Part shown: positions 1 through 12,800 of the stretch, piece by piece
Position numbering within the stretch: position 1 is the first letter of the stretch
Layout: each line of letters opens with the position of its first letter
From: Diacronema lutheri
Taxonomy: Eukaryota > Haptophyta > Pavlovophyceae > Pavlovales > Pavlovaceae
Length of the DNA: 64,000 bases
Reading direction: 5' to 3'
Assembly (NCBI GenBank): GCA_019448385.1
Contig: JAGTXO010000004.1
Location: forward strand, 372,001 to 436,000
Translations under genes and position numbers: made by a program
The notes under the pieces: model-generated
Told to the model about the DNA's origin: nothing
Database searches by the model: none
Seen by the model: only the letters and a program-made list of their open reading frames with translations

Positions 1-507
1 CTGCGCGGCATGCCGCCGCAGCACGGATTTGGGACGCCGCCGGTCCCTGACTCGCCAAGCGATGGCTGCGATGAGCACGACGGGCCGTCCACACGCACGT
101 GGCGGCGCGCGGACGCTGCGGACGGCCACGGACACAGCCGATGGGTGCGGCCACGCGCACACCTGCGAGTGGCTGCCGACTCGGACGAGGAGAAGGATGG
201 GCGCAGCGCAGCTCGTGATGGCGGCGGCTTCTCGTACGGCACGCCTCGTGCGCGAGAGGCCGAGCGCAGCGCACGAAGCTCCAGCCGTCGCCATGCTGGC
301 TTGCCCGGCACGAGCGAGACACGGGGAGGGCGGGATGCACCACGCCAAGCGCATGGCGGCGACGGGCTAGCCGAGCGAAATGGCGCGCTTGAGGCGCGCG
401 TGCGCGAGTTGGAGGAGGCCGCGCTTGGCGGCAAGATCCTCGCGCGGCGCAGCGCGCGCGTGTGGCGCGCGGAGGGGCAGCACGAGGCGTACATTTCGTA
501 CGCCTGA
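1..507 (+). CDS. C-terminal part of an unknown protein, entering from the left edge
   Basis: One frame is open from the first base of the window to a TGA at 505-507. The last 45 or so residues (GLAERNGALEARVRELEEA and on) have heptad-like spacing typical of a short coiled coil, and the rest is charged and probably disordered. The stop lies 60 bp from the stop of the convergent gene on the minus strand, the same tight tail-to-tail spacing seen elsewhere in this window, which supports a real 3' end. Exon boundaries are unknown; an acceptor is possible near 370 (GGGCTAG). No family is recognised, and the frame could partly be a GC-rich chance ORF. Confidence 0.4.
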   Translation: MRGMPPQHGFGTPPVPDSPSDGCDEHDGPSTRTWRRADAADGHGHSRWVRPRAHLRVAADSDEEKDGRSAARDGGGFSYGTPRAREAERSARSSSRRHAGLPGTSETRGGRDAPRQAHGGDGLAERNGALEARVRELEEAALGGKILARRSARVWRAEGQHEAYISYA

Positions 508-567
508 CGTCCGTCCTCGCGTTTTGACTCTCCACCTCTGGCGGTGACGCTACAGCAAAGTGCGTGC

Positions 568-2990
568 CTACAATCCCGTTGCACCCGGCCCAGCCTCTGG
601 GCTGCTCCCACCGGCCGGGCCGCCGTCGGCGTGAGACACAGTCAGCTGCGGCTGTGATCGCCGCCCGTCGTCTGACTTGCGCAACCGGTGTGCGGCCGCG
701 CCGCGCGCTGCGCCCACGGTCGCGCTCGCCTGCTCTCGTCGCGCCCTGCGCTCGAGCTCGACCCGCGCGACGGAAGCGCGCGGCGCTGGCTGCGTGCCAT
801 TGACGTGGCGCCCGGCGTTGATCGCAATGGCTTCGCCAACTTTGCGCTGCATGAGCGAAGAGCCGCGCGCCTGGCGGATGAGGTGCTCGGTGCCCTTCCC
901 ACCCTGCTGCATGATGCCGTCAAGCCACTCCTCCTCCGAGCGCTGCAGCTCGTTGAGCTTCGCGAGCGCCTTGCGCGCGGTGTGAAGCCTGCTGCCAAGG
1001 TCGGGCACTGTCTGCAGCAGCGCGCCAAAGCCGGACGACGGGATGGACAGCGTGATGACGAGCTCCTTGGCGACGATCGAAGCGGAGCGCGGCTTGCTGT
1101 CGAAGACCGCCATCTCCCCAAACGTCGACAGCTCCATCCCAGCCATGATTTGACCCACCTCTATCGCCCTCGGGCGTTCGGGTTCGCCGTCGGCGTGTGC
1201 GCCGCCAGCGAGTTGCGCGAAATTCTCAAAGACAACGCCCACCCTGCCTTTGAGCAGCAGGAAAAGCCGATCGCCGTGCTCGCCCTGCCTGAAGATGACA
1301 GAGTGCGTCCGGTGCACCTCCAAGCACGCGAGCGCCGCGATCGACAAGAGGGCCACGCGGTCGACGAGGTGCGCGAAGAGGCGTATCGACGACAGGAGGT
1401 GGGCGTACAACTCGAGACGGCACGCCTCCGCCGTGCTCCGCGGCAGGCTGTCCACGTGCAGCGCCATCACGAGCGACGGCCTCTCCGCGCGCACGGACGC
1501 TACCCGCATTGGGTAATGCGAGTAGCAATCCTACGCACGCGCGCGTGACGACGCGGGCGTCAGTACGCGCTTGTGCTGCAGCGCGCGCGCGCGCGCGCGC
1601 GGATGGCGCGCGCCAGCGCGGCGCTCGCCTCGCCGAAGAGCGTTGGGCCGTATACAGTCTGCTGCTCTGCCGAATTGATGGCGTAGTTGGGTAGCTGCAG
1701 CTTGCTCGTCGAGCCGTCGAGCTCGTGGCGCGAGAGCTCGCCATCGATGAGCAGGAAGAGGTGCTGCGCAAGGCTGCCCTGCCTGTACACCATGCAGTAC
1801 CGCGCGAAGAGCATCACGCTCGCGGACGAGAGCACGTGCTCCATTTGTAATTGCGTGAGCGTTTTGAACTCCGCGCGCGTCCGGCGCAGCTGCTCGCCCA
1901 GGGCAACGCAGCACTTGGCGTGCACGGCGGGCGCGCCACCAAAGTGCAGCACGTGCTGACCGTGCTCGTACCGTGCCGCACCGCCGTGTCGCGCGTCGTG
2001 CCGTCGCTCCACCTCCGCCGCAACCGCGTCGCGCCACTCGCCACCTGCTGAGTCCGCCGGCAACGGCGATACAGACGATCGCACCGGTGGGCGGAGCACG
2101 TATGCGACGGACAAATCGGCCGATTCCTCGTCGTCACGCGCGGCGTTACTCCCTTGCTGCGCATCGCTTGGCTCGGTCGGGCCCCATGTGGACGCACGCT
2201 GCGTGCCCGGCACCGCCGCGCGCGCGGTCGCAAGGACGCTCGTGAGGGTGCGCGCGGCGGCGAGCTCCGTCGCGTAGACTGCGGCGTGCTGCGCGACAAA
2301 TTGGTCGAAGCTGACGTAGGTCGACGTCGAGCCATTCTGGTCGGCGTGGTCCTGCGCACTGCCCGCGCACGCCGCGGTACCGTCGGCGCTCGGCTTTCCG
2401 GCGCGAGCGCCGGTCGACCGGTCCGGCTTGGTCGAATACCCGCCCTCGCTTCTCGGCGGGCTAGGCGAGGGCGTGTCCGCGCTGAACACGCTCGCGGCGG
2501 GCGTTTTCGGTCGCGAGGGCGTGAGCGTCAACTCGCGCTCCTGGCGCGCAGCCTGCCGGCTGTAGCCCGGCCGGTTCTTGCGCACTTCCTCCTCGTGCGC
2601 GCGAAGGATGGCCGCATACTCCGCGAGGCACGGCACGTGCTCGTGGGCGTGGTGCGCGGCGAGCCGCTGTCCGGCGAGAGAGCCGAGAGCACGATAGTGT
2701 GTGTACGCTGGCGCCTCCACCCTAGGCGGCGTCGTGCTGTGCAGCACCTCGAACATCTGGCCCGTGGGTGCGACAAACTCGGCCTGGGGCGCGCGCTCGC
2801 GCAGCGCGGCCTGCGCCGCGCGCACCAGCGGCCGTGGGAGCGGCTGTGGGCTGCGCGCCGGCGGCACGGGCGAATGGATGGGGATCCGGATGGACGGCGC
2901 CACCCACGAGCCGCCGGCCGCCGCCCGCGAGCCGCCGGCCGCCGCCCGCGAGCCGCCGCCCGTGACCCAGGAGACGCCCGGGTCAGGCAT
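568..2990 (-). CDS. Protein with two tandem cyclic-nucleotide-binding domains
   Basis: Reading from the ATG at 2990, a long N-terminal part carries a Gly/Ser/Ala-rich repeat and a conserved-looking helical stretch (around YSRQAARQERELTLTPS). It is followed by a cNMP-binding fold (MVYRQGSLAQHLFLLIDGEL, then FGEAS). After one intron a second, better conserved cNMP domain follows (IFRQGEHGDRLFLLLKGRV, FGEMAVFDSKPRSASI). The FGE...PR pattern is the phosphate-binding cassette of cAMP/cGMP-binding domains. The two halves are in different frames separated by a CG-repeat tract at about 1500-1625. TAG at 1500-1502 is a good acceptor, but no GT donor fits the phase, so a GC donor is likely. No kinase or channel domain is visible, so it may be a regulatory or scaffold protein; function is inferred from the domains only. 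The stop is 568-570. RPC2 lies 88 bp upstream on the same strand. Confidence 0.75.
2908..2958. repeat. 21-bp tandem repeat in the 5' coding region of the cNMP-domain gene
   Basis: The unit GAGCCGCCGGCCGCCGCCCGC occurs twice in full plus a partial third copy. On the minus strand it encodes a seven-residue Gly/Ser/Arg/Ala unit close to the N-terminus, so copy-number change would keep the frame. Confidence 0.8.
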
Positions 2991-3078
2991 CGCCCTTCCG
3001 TTACGCCTGACTCTGCCCGGCGTGAAACGTCAATGCATTCCGAGCATGGCTCACGCATCGCGGACGCTCGTGCGCGGC

Positions 3079-6000
3079 TCACGTGTCGGAGAGCGTCAGC
3101 CTGGGCACAATGTTCATCGACTGCAGCTCTTGCAGCAGAAGCTTGCACGCGTACGGCAGGCGCATCGGCTGCGTGTGGATCGATGTGCGGCAGTTGCGGC
3201 AGCCGAGGTGGTGACAGAGCAGGCCGCACTTCTGGCACACGTGCGCGATGAACCCGTCCGAGCTGTGCACGAGCCGCTCGTTGAGGAGCATCGAAGCGCC
3301 GTAGCCGATCAAGCAGTCTCGCTCCATCTCGCCCAGACGCAGCCCGCCGTCGCGCGAGCGCCCCTCGGTCGGCTGGCGTGTGAGCACGGCGCGCGGCCCG
3401 CGCGCGCGCGCGTGCATCTTGTCCATCACCATGTGCTTGAGCTTCTGGTAGTAGATGGGGCCAAAGAAGACGTACGCAGCGAGGGGCTCTCCCGTGATAC
3501 CCGACGTCACAAAGTCCTTGCCCGCGTAGTTGAAGCCGTGCTTGACGAGCACGCTCGCGCAGTCGTCGACCTTGTCCCCTCCAAAGGCCGTGCCGTAGCG
3601 CAAGTGCCCGTCGAGCACCGCCGCCTTGCCCGCGAGCAGCTCCATCATCTTGCCCACGGTCATGCGCGACGGGAACCCGTGCGGGTTCATGATGATGTCA
3701 GGCGCCATGCCAAAATCGTTGAAGGGCATGTCTTGGTGCCCGACGATCAGCCCGCACACGCCCTTCTGCCCGTGCCTCGATGAGAACTTGTCGCCGAGCT
3801 CGGGCGAGCGCGTCGAGCGCACGCGGATCTTGATGACGAAGTGGTCATTCTCGTTGGAGGAGATCATCACGCGGTCGATGTATGTGTCGTGGTGGGGCGG
3901 GCCCTTGTAGCTCATGGGCGAGGGTCGGAAGGCTTCCGCGCCCGCGCCCGCGAGCGCCTCCGTGTTCGTGATCGTGTCCGACGTGTTGACGGGCACCTGC
4001 TTGTTGACGAAGATGTCCCCCGACTGAAGACGTTCGCCGACGGCGCAGATCCCGTCCGCGTCGAGCACGCGGAAGCGCTGGAGCTGAACCGACTTGACGG
4101 CGCCGGTCGCGCTGGGCGGCGCGACGATCCGGTCCGACGTCTGGTTGGCGTACTTCTTCAAGTTGGCCGAGTACTTTCGCATCACGATGCATCGGCCAAA
4201 CCCGCGGTCAAGCGACGCGCGGTTGAGAATGAGCGCGTCCTCGATGTCGTACCCCGAGTAGGACATGACCGCGACCACCGCGTTATGGCCTAATCGGGCG
4301 GGCGCGCGCGCGCGCGCGCGCGCGGCGCGGAGGGCAAGGAGGCGAGGCGAGGCGCGGCGCGGCGAAGTGGGCGCCGCGGCCGCGCGCGCGGAGTGCGACG
4401 GCCGGGTGCGACAACGGGCGGGGACGCGACGTTCATTCGGGTGCACACACGCGCGAACCGGCGGGAAGCTTCGAGAAGCCGATGAGGTCGATGGTGCGCG
4501 ATTTGACGAGGGGCTGGTGCGGGTAGACGAGCAGGTAGAGGATCGTGTCGATGCGCTCGTGCTGATTGCACGCGATCGCGCCCATCGCCTGCTTGCCCAT
4601 CGCACACTGGTAAGTGTTACGCGGCGATTGGTTGTGGTGCGGGTATGGAATCAGACCAGCGCAGACACCGAGGATGGTGAGCGGGTCGATCTCGAGGTGG
4701 GTGGTGTCGGCGTGCACGTCGCGCTCGTACAGCGCGATCTCCGATGAGTTCTCCTCGTTGACGTCCAGGTACTCAATCAGGCCCTCGCGGATAAAGTCCT
4801 GCCAGTCGCGCACGCCTTCCGCCAGTTCGGACATGTGCACGGGCGTGACGGCGGGCACGCCGTCCTCCACGACGATGAGCGGGCGGCAGACGCGGCCCGC
4901 GTCCGCTGCGATGTGCACCGTGCGCTGCGTCGGGTGGAGCTGCACTGAGACGAACTCGCCAAGCCGGCCACACCGGCGGAGGGTCCGGAGCGACCGGACA
5001 AACCGGTCGGGGTCGCGGTGCATCCCGAGCAGCATGCCGTTGATGAAGACGAGCGTGCACCGGCCATTGCCGCCAAAGTCGAGGCCCGGCAGCAGGTGCA
5101 CGTCCTCCACGCCCAAGTTCATCGCGAGCCGCGCGATCGGCGCCTCGTCGTCGTCGGTTGTGACGTGCGTCGTGAGCGCAAGGTTCTTCACGAGCCCACA
5201 CGCCTCGCCCTCGGGCGTGTCGGACGGGCAGAGCATGCCCCACTGCGAGGGCTGGAGCGAGCGCGGGCCGCTCACTTTGCGCGTCTTCTCGAACTGCGAC
5301 ATGATCCGCGTCATCATGCCCAGCGCCTGCGGCCCCGCGCGCGCACGCGCGGCGGCGGCCGGCGGGCGGGCGGGTGGGCGGGCGGGCGCGAGAGCAAAGG
5401 CGCGGCGCGGCGGCCAGCGCACACGGCGACTCAGCCCAGCGAATGCGTGCGGGAGGTCTCGCGCGCATCCGCTGGCGCGCGCGCGCGCGCGCGCACCGAG
5501 ATGAATGAGAGCCTCGAGAGCACCTGCGTCACGCCTGAGCGCTCCATCTTGAAGCGCTTGACAGACCAGTTGCCCGTCGAGATGGCGTGCGAAAAGCCGA
5601 GCGTGATCGTGTCCTGCCGGATGCACTTCGCGATGTCGAAGGCGGCGGCGCGCGTCGGCTTGGAGAGGACGGCATCAGCCTGGCGCTTCAGCTCCGCGCA
5701 CAGCTTTTTGAACAGGTCCTCGAAGAGGAGCGAGAGGAGCTGGCCCGCGAGCTCGAGCCGCTTGTTGCCGTAGTAGTCCATGTCGTCGATTTGCGACGGG
5801 TCGTGCTGCGCAGAGATCATCCGGCGGAGCATCTGGCACACGTACACGACCTTTGGCCAGAAGTTGTACGCGACGACCGGCACGTGTGCGAGCACGACGT
5901 TCGCGAGCACGTCGCGCGCCTCGTCGACGCGTGACTGGCGCATGGACGAGCCCCAGGGCCGGCTGAAGCCGCGCACCTTGTGTGAGATGAAGTCAAGCGC

Positions 6001-6870
6001 CTTGGCCTGCGTCGTGACGCCGAGCACGACGGCCTCGCGCAGGCTCGCCGCCATCCCCTCCACGTACGTCGGCTCCATCCCGATGAGCTGCAGGATCTCC
6101 TGGTCGCTCTCGACGCCCATCGCGCGCAGGACGACGACGATCGGGACGTCCTCGGTCATCGTGTTGTGCCGGAGGAGGATCGCGCCGCCGTTGGTCACGA
6201 GGTTGGTTTTGGACTTGCGCTCGTGGGTGGAGGAGGTGACGCTCGCCATCACCTTGCCCTTGTTGTCCTTGCCGACGATGATCCGGTTCTTGGAGAGCTG
6301 CTCCTGGATGAGGATGACCTTCTCGACGCCGCGCACGACGAAGTAGCCGCCCGGGTCGATCGGGCACTCGCCGACGCGCGCGAGCTCCTCGGCCGACTTG
6401 CCGTGCAGCACGCATTTGGACGAGCGCAGCATGATCGGCATCCGGCCGATCACCATGCCGCGCCGTCGCACGATCTCCTTCTTGCCGCGCGTATACTCGA
6501 GGCTCGCGATGATCGGCGCCGAGTACGTGATGTCGCGCAGGCGGCACTCCTGCGGCTTGATCTCGGAGACGATCATATCCTCCTCGGCCGACGGCGTGCC
6601 CACCGTCACGTCGGAGAAGCGCAGGAAGAAGGTCGGGTCCGCGTCGCACGTGACCTTCTCGTTGGCCTTGATGATGTGCTTGATCTCAACGTTGACAAAG
6701 TGGTTGAACGAGTCGATGTGCTGCTTGACGAGGCCGCGCACCTTGAGGAAGGCGGGCAGCAGCTTCCACTTGTCCTCCACGCTCCCGATCGGCCGCTCGA
6801 TCGGCCCGTCGTCGTGCAGGCACCGTTTGACGTCCTCGTCGTCCGGCTCCCCCGCCGCGCTCACCGCCAT
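3079..6870 (-). CDS. POLR3B: RNA polymerase III second-largest subunit RPC2
   Basis: This is the 1150-residue catalytic beta-like subunit of nuclear RNA polymerase III, which makes tRNA, 5S rRNA and other small RNAs; human POLR3B has 1133 residues. Three exons join in phase: 5497-6870, 4459-5326 and 3079-4289. The Pol III identity rests on family-specific stretches such as [20 protein letters not shown] near the start, [20 protein letters not shown], and [20 protein letters not shown]. The active-centre signatures [10 protein letters not shown] (about residue 757) and [12 protein letters not shown] (about 913) are intact. The C-terminal zinc-binding cysteines (CQKC...CRNC) lie at about 1099-1114. 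Both introns (170 and 169 bp) are GT-AG and carry CG runs. The ATG at 6870 gives a normal-length N-terminus. It is divergent from CNOT11, with 248 bp between start codons. Confidence 0.97.
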
Positions 6871-7118
6871 CGTGGGTTCTCCACGCGTGTGCTCCCAGCG
6901 CCGCAGCGACCTCGCAGGCCCACGAGAGTGGGTGGCCAGTACGCGAGCGCGCCGACGCGCGCGGACGGCTCTGGACCCGCCCGGGCTCTCGTGCGGAGCG
7001 GCGTGGGCGTCGGCCGCACTGCGCACGAGCGCCTCGGCACGCCGCGCGCCGCAGGGCCAGCGCCCGGCCACCGGCTCCTCCCGCGGACGCGCGCGACCCG
7101 GATCGCGCCGCGCAGAGC
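6871..7118. promoter_or_regulatory. Shared intergenic region between divergent RPC2 and CNOT11
   Basis: This is the 248 bp between two start codons on opposite strands, so both promoters must lie here. It contains a near-perfect inverted repeat, GGCCCACGAGAGTGGGTGGCC, at about 6918-6938. No TATA box is visible. The promoter role is inferred from position. Confidence 0.5.
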
Positions 7119-8823
<1,705 letters not shown>

Positions 8824-8991
8824 TGCGCTCGAGCGGTGTGGCCGGCCTCTCAGGGATAGTTCGCGGGGCCCAGTCTCTAGTGTCGACTCGTAGTCGATGT
8901 CGTCGTCGACTGACAGACACTCACGCACACTGAGTCGCCATCCCCCGGACAGGCAGAGTAGAGTCCGGGCGGCGCGATCGTGCGTGGCAAC

Positions 8992-11466
8992 ATGTCGACC
9001 GACGAGCTCGACGCCGCGTGGACGACGGCACGCGCGCAGCCGACGGAGCCGACGCACTGGACGACGGTCGTGGGCGCGGCTGAGCGGCTGGGTGACATCG
9101 CCAAGATCCGCACCGCCTACGACGAGCTCCTCAGCCGCTACCCCCTGTGCTACGGCTTTTGGAACAAGTACGCGGCGCTCGAGAAGGAGCACGGCGACGC
9201 CGACGCGTCGCTCGCCGTCTTCGAGCGTGGCGTGCAGGCGATTGGGCAGAGCGTGGAACTGTGGTGCGCATACACCTCCGCATACGTTGCTACGCGTCCC
9301 GACGACGTAGACGGCGCGCGCGCACTGCACGAGCGCGCGGTCGCCGCCGTGGGCTGCAGCCTGCTCGGCCACGGCGCATGGGAGGCGTACGAGCAATTTG
9401 AGGCAAGCTGCGCCGGCGGCGGAGGCGATGGTGAGGCGCCGAAAGGTACGGACAACAGCGGCGTGCTCAAGGTGCAGTGGCGCGCCCTCGCCGCGCCACT
9501 TCGCGAGCTCGAGGCCGTGCACGCGCGCGCGCGCGCTCTCGCCCTCTCGACTCCTTCGCTCACGCTCGCGGCGGCATGGCTCTCCGACGACGAGCGCCAG
9601 GCGGTCGAGGCGGAGGTGGCGGCGGCGCGCACCGCGGCGGCGCCCGCCGTGGCGGCGCCCGCCGCGGCGGCGCCCGCCGCCGCGCCCGCTGCCGACGGCG
9701 TCGAGCCCGCGCCCTCGGCCGACGCAAGCTCTGATGCCACGGCGCTCTCTGCCGACGAGAACGCGCGGCATGCGGCCGTGCTTGCGCGCGCCGACGCGCG
9801 CGCGGCGGGCGCGCGCGCCGAGCGCGCGGCACGCGCGCCGTACGAAGGCCAGCTGCGGCGGCACCATTTCCACTGGAAGCCGCTCGACGCGCAGCAGCTG
9901 AACGGCTGGCACAAATACCTCGATTTTGAGCTCTCCCGCGCGCGCGCGGCGCGGCGCGACTCCGACGGCGGCGCGGGCGCGGCGGACGAGGCGGCGCGGC
10001 GGTGCGACGCGCTCTTCGAGCGCTGCGTGGTCGCGTGCGCGGCATACGGCGAGTTCTGGATGCGCTACGCGGAGTGGGCGCGCGAGGCGCACGGCGCGCC
10101 CGCCGCGCGCGCCGTGCTCGCGCGCGGCGCGCGCACGTTCGTTCCGTCGCATGTGCGCACTGGGCTCGCGCACGCACTGGCCGAGGAGGAGGCCGGACAG
10201 CTCGACAAGGCGGCAGAGGCGTACGCGAACCTCGCGGCCGCGCTGCCGGCTCGCGCGTCGCCCGCCGCCGCCGCCGATGTGGCGATCGCGCGCGCCAACT
10301 TTGCGCGCAGGCGGCAGCTCGCCGCACCCGCGGCCAAGAAGGGCGGCGCGGCCGCAGCCGCAGCCGCCAACGGCGACGGCGCAACCGAAGTGCTTCGCGC
10401 CGCGCTCGACGCCGCGCTCGACGCGGCGCGCGTGCCGGCGCCCAAGCCGCTGTCGGCCACGCCGCCCGACCTCGGCGTGCAGTGCGTCCTCGCGCTCGCG
10501 ACGCGCCTCGCCCACCATGAGCTTGCGCACGGTGCGGGCGCGGCCGCGGCGCGAACCGTTTTTGATGACCTTCTCGCCGCACCACCGCCACCGCCGCCGC
10601 CGCCGCCTCCGCCAATGGCGGTCGTGGCGATCGCGGCCGCGCCGCCGGCCGCGCCCGCCGCCGACGCGCCCGCCGCCGCGCCCGCCGCCGCGCCCGCCGC
10701 CGCGCCCGCCGCTGCGCCGGCGGCCGCGAGCGCGATGGAGGTAGACACTCCAGGCGCGCCCGAGGGCGATGGCGAGCCCGCGCCGGCCGTGCAGCTCGCG
10801 CTGCCGCGCGGCACGCTGCTCAAGGCGTGGCAGGCGTACGTGCAGCTTGAAATGAAGGTGGCAGCATGCGCGCCTGCAACCAAGTCCCGCGGCAAGAACG
10901 CGTCGCCCGCCGACGCACCCGCGCGCCGCGTGTGCGAGATCTTTGCGCGCGCGCTCGGCGCGGCCGAGCTGCTGAACTCCAGCGGCGCGGGCGCGGAGGG
11001 AACGCAGCAAGAGCAGGTGGTGAGCGAGCGCGTCGACCGGCGCATGCTCGCAAACTGCCTCCGCCAGTACGCGCATGACAACTGCATCGATGCGGGCTGG
11101 CTCTCAAAGGTCGAGAGCGTGCATTTCGCGGAGTGCGCTGAACGCACCAACGACCCGGCGCGCTCGCGCGGCGCAAAGCGCGGCGCGGATGAGCTTGCGC
11201 AGCCCGGCTGGCCGGGCGGCGGCCCGGGCGCGCCGCAGCAGTCGTGGGGCCAGCCCGCGTCCAAGGCCACGCGCTTCATGCCCACGCCGCCCGCGCCGCC
11301 GCACGTCGCGTACGGCGGCGCGCACGCGCAGTACGGGCAGTACGCGCAGGTGGTGCCGCAGCCGCAGTATGGCGGTGGTTACTACCAGCCGCCGCCCCAG
11401 GCGCAGGCGGGGCCCTACGCGCAGTACGCGCAGCCGCCCGGCGGCCAGCACCCGCCGCAGTACTGA
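8992..11466 (+). CDS. PRPF39: Pre-mRNA-processing factor 39 (U1 snRNP-associated HAT-repeat protein)
   Basis: This single-exon gene encodes 824 residues. It resembles Prp39, which bridges U1 snRNP components during 5' splice-site recognition. HAT repeats are evident from residue 10 to about 130 (RYPLCYGFWNKYAALEKEHG, LAVFERGVQAIGQSVELWCAYTSAY) and again at about 285-430 (HFHWKPLDAQQLNGWHKYLDFEL, FWMRYAEWAREAHGAPAARAV). Ala/Pro-rich linkers separate them, including runs of Ala-Pro and a poly-proline stretch near 10580-10615. The C-terminus is Gln/Tyr/Gly/Pro-rich (QYGQYAQ-type repeats), as in several U1 proteins, and is probably disordered. The ATG at 8992 was preferred to an upstream GTG because it fits the family N-terminus. 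Family assignment is good, but the linkers are much longer than usual. Confidence 0.88.
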   Translation: MSTDELDAAWTTARAQPTEPTHWTTVVGAAERLGDIAKIRTAYDELLSRYPLCYGFWNKYAALEKEHGDADASLAVFERGVQAIGQSVELWCAYTSAYVATRPDDVDGARALHERAVAAVGCSLLGHGAWEAYEQFEASCAGGGGDGEAPKGTDNSGVLKVQWRALAAPLRELEAVHARARALALSTPSLTLAAAWLSDDERQAVEAEVAAARTAAAPAVAAPAAAAPAAAPAADGVEPAPSADASSDATALSADENARHAAVLARADARAAGARAERAARAPYEGQLRRHHFHWKPLDAQQLNGWHKYLDFELSRARAARRDSDGGAGAADEAARRCDALFERCVVACAAYGEFWMRYAEWAREAHGAPAARAVLARGARTFVPSHVRTGLAHALAEEEAGQLDKAAEAYANLAAALPARASPAAAADVAIARANFARRRQLAAPAAKKGGAAAAAAANGDGATEVLRAALDAALDAARVPAPKPLSATPPDLGVQCVLALATRLAHHELAHGAGAAAARTVFDDLLAAPPPPPPPPPPPMAVVAIAAAPPAAPAADAPAAAPAAAPAAAPAAAPAAASAMEVDTPGAPEGDGEPAPAVQLALPRGTLLKAWQAYVQLEMKVAACAPATKSRGKNASPADAPARRVCEIFARALGAAELLNSSGAGAEGTQQEQVVSERVDRRMLANCLRQYAHDNCIDAGWLSKVESVHFAECAERTNDPARSRGAKRGADELAQPGWPGGGPGAPQQSWGQPASKATRFMPTPPAPPHVAYGGAHAQYGQYAQVVPQPQYGGGYYQPPPQAQAGPYAQYAQPPGGQHPPQY

Positions 11467-11715
11467 AGAAGAGGCGCAAAGGGGTGCACGGGGAGGGAAG
11501 GCGGGCGAGCGCCGGGCGATACGGCGGGCCCGCGCGCGGCGCAGGCGTGCGCGGACGTTGCCGCGCATGCCGAGGGAGCCCACGCGGTTGCGCTGGACGG
11601 CAACGCAGCTGGCGCGCGCGCGCGCGACGAGCACGGCACGCATGCGCCGGACGGTGCGCGCATGGCGGCGGCCGCCGGACCCGTCGCCGCGTTGGGCGTG
11701 CCGCCCGCGCTCGTG

Positions 11716-11786
11716 CGCCTGATGACGCCCGTCGAATGCACGTTCAAACCCCTCGCCGCGTTGGGCGTGCGTGGGGTCATCAGGCG
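11716..11786. repeat. 11-bp perfect inverted repeat with a 49-base loop
   Basis: CGCCTGATGAC at 11716-11726 is the exact reverse complement of GTCATCAGGCG at 11776-11786. The flanks also hold direct repeats: CGCCGCGTTGGGCGTGC occurs near 11688 and 11755, and CGTGCCGCCCGCG near 11695 and 11785. The function is unknown. Confidence 0.7.
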
Positions 11787-12567
11787 TGCCGCCCGCGGGC
11801 GGCGGGTTGGGCGACGGTAGCCCCCCGCACCCGCCGGCGCACGCCCGTCCGAGCGCGCCAATGTGCAGGGCAATGCCAGGCGCAGAGGGTGGCGTGGGCT
11901 GATGTGCAGACGCACGTCTGCAGGGACCGCGTCGTACACATTGCATCAGCGCGCCCCGCCGCCGGACCCCAGGGAAATTGCCCCAGTAAAACCCCTTGAC
12001 ACACAATGTCCCAGGTCAGGGCGACCAGACAAAAGCCAGAATGATAGGGAGGGTGATTGGGTGTGCTTTTTCGGGAGGACGGACGGAGGACGTCACATCA
12101 TCAGGCTGCTTTTGAGCCCCGTTGCGGACTGATGGGCATGGACTGCCGGGGGGGAAGGGTGCACGCGCCTCGACGGCCGACGGCGACGTGTGCGTCGACG
12201 ATCGCCAGCGCGCCAATGCAGGTGCGAGTGCGCGCGCCCGTGGCGAGCTGCACCGTGCGCCGCGCCGCGCCACGCCGCACCGCGCGCAACGCGCGCGGCT
12301 CCGTGCGGCGCGGCGCGCCGCACGTGCTCGGCCTGCGCGCTCTGCGCTCAACCCTTCGGCTCGCGCGCCCACGCTCACGCGGACAATCAGGGGCGGCGCT
12401 AAGCGAGCTCGGCGTGCTCAGGCGCCGCACGGACGGGCGCTCGCACCGGCAGCAGCGGTGTGCTGCGCGGGAGGCCATTGGGCCGGGCGTACCGGGGCGT
12501 GCGCTCGTGCGCACGCGGCCGGCGCTGGCGGACGCTGTCGCGCGACCCGACCTGAGCTGCTGCCCCC

Positions 12568-12568
<1 letters not shown>

Positions 12569-12599
<31 letters not shown>
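12569..12599. repeat. Homopolymer tract of 31 cytosines
   Basis: This is an uninterrupted C run, preceded by CCCCCT. Such tracts are length-variable and error-prone in assembly, so the exact length should not be trusted. Confidence 0.9.
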
Positions 12600-12601
<2 letters not shown>

Positions 12602-12800
12602 CGACGCCGCGCAGGCGAGAGCGCGAGGCCGACTCGATCTTCGAGCGTATCGACGGGCACCCACGGGGCATCCGATTGGCGGGCGACACAGGCCCGCCGA
12701 CTAGCGCGCACACCGCCGGGCACACGCCTGGGCCCAAGTGCGCGCTGCTGACGGCTTTCAATGAGCCGTCGTCGGATACGGGCAAACCGTATATACATGG

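Noticed and set aside
5469-5496. (CG)n tract considered as a stand-alone microsatellite feature
   Set aside because: It lies at the donor end of RPC2 intron 1, and similar tracts recur in most introns, so it is treated as part of the intron grammar.
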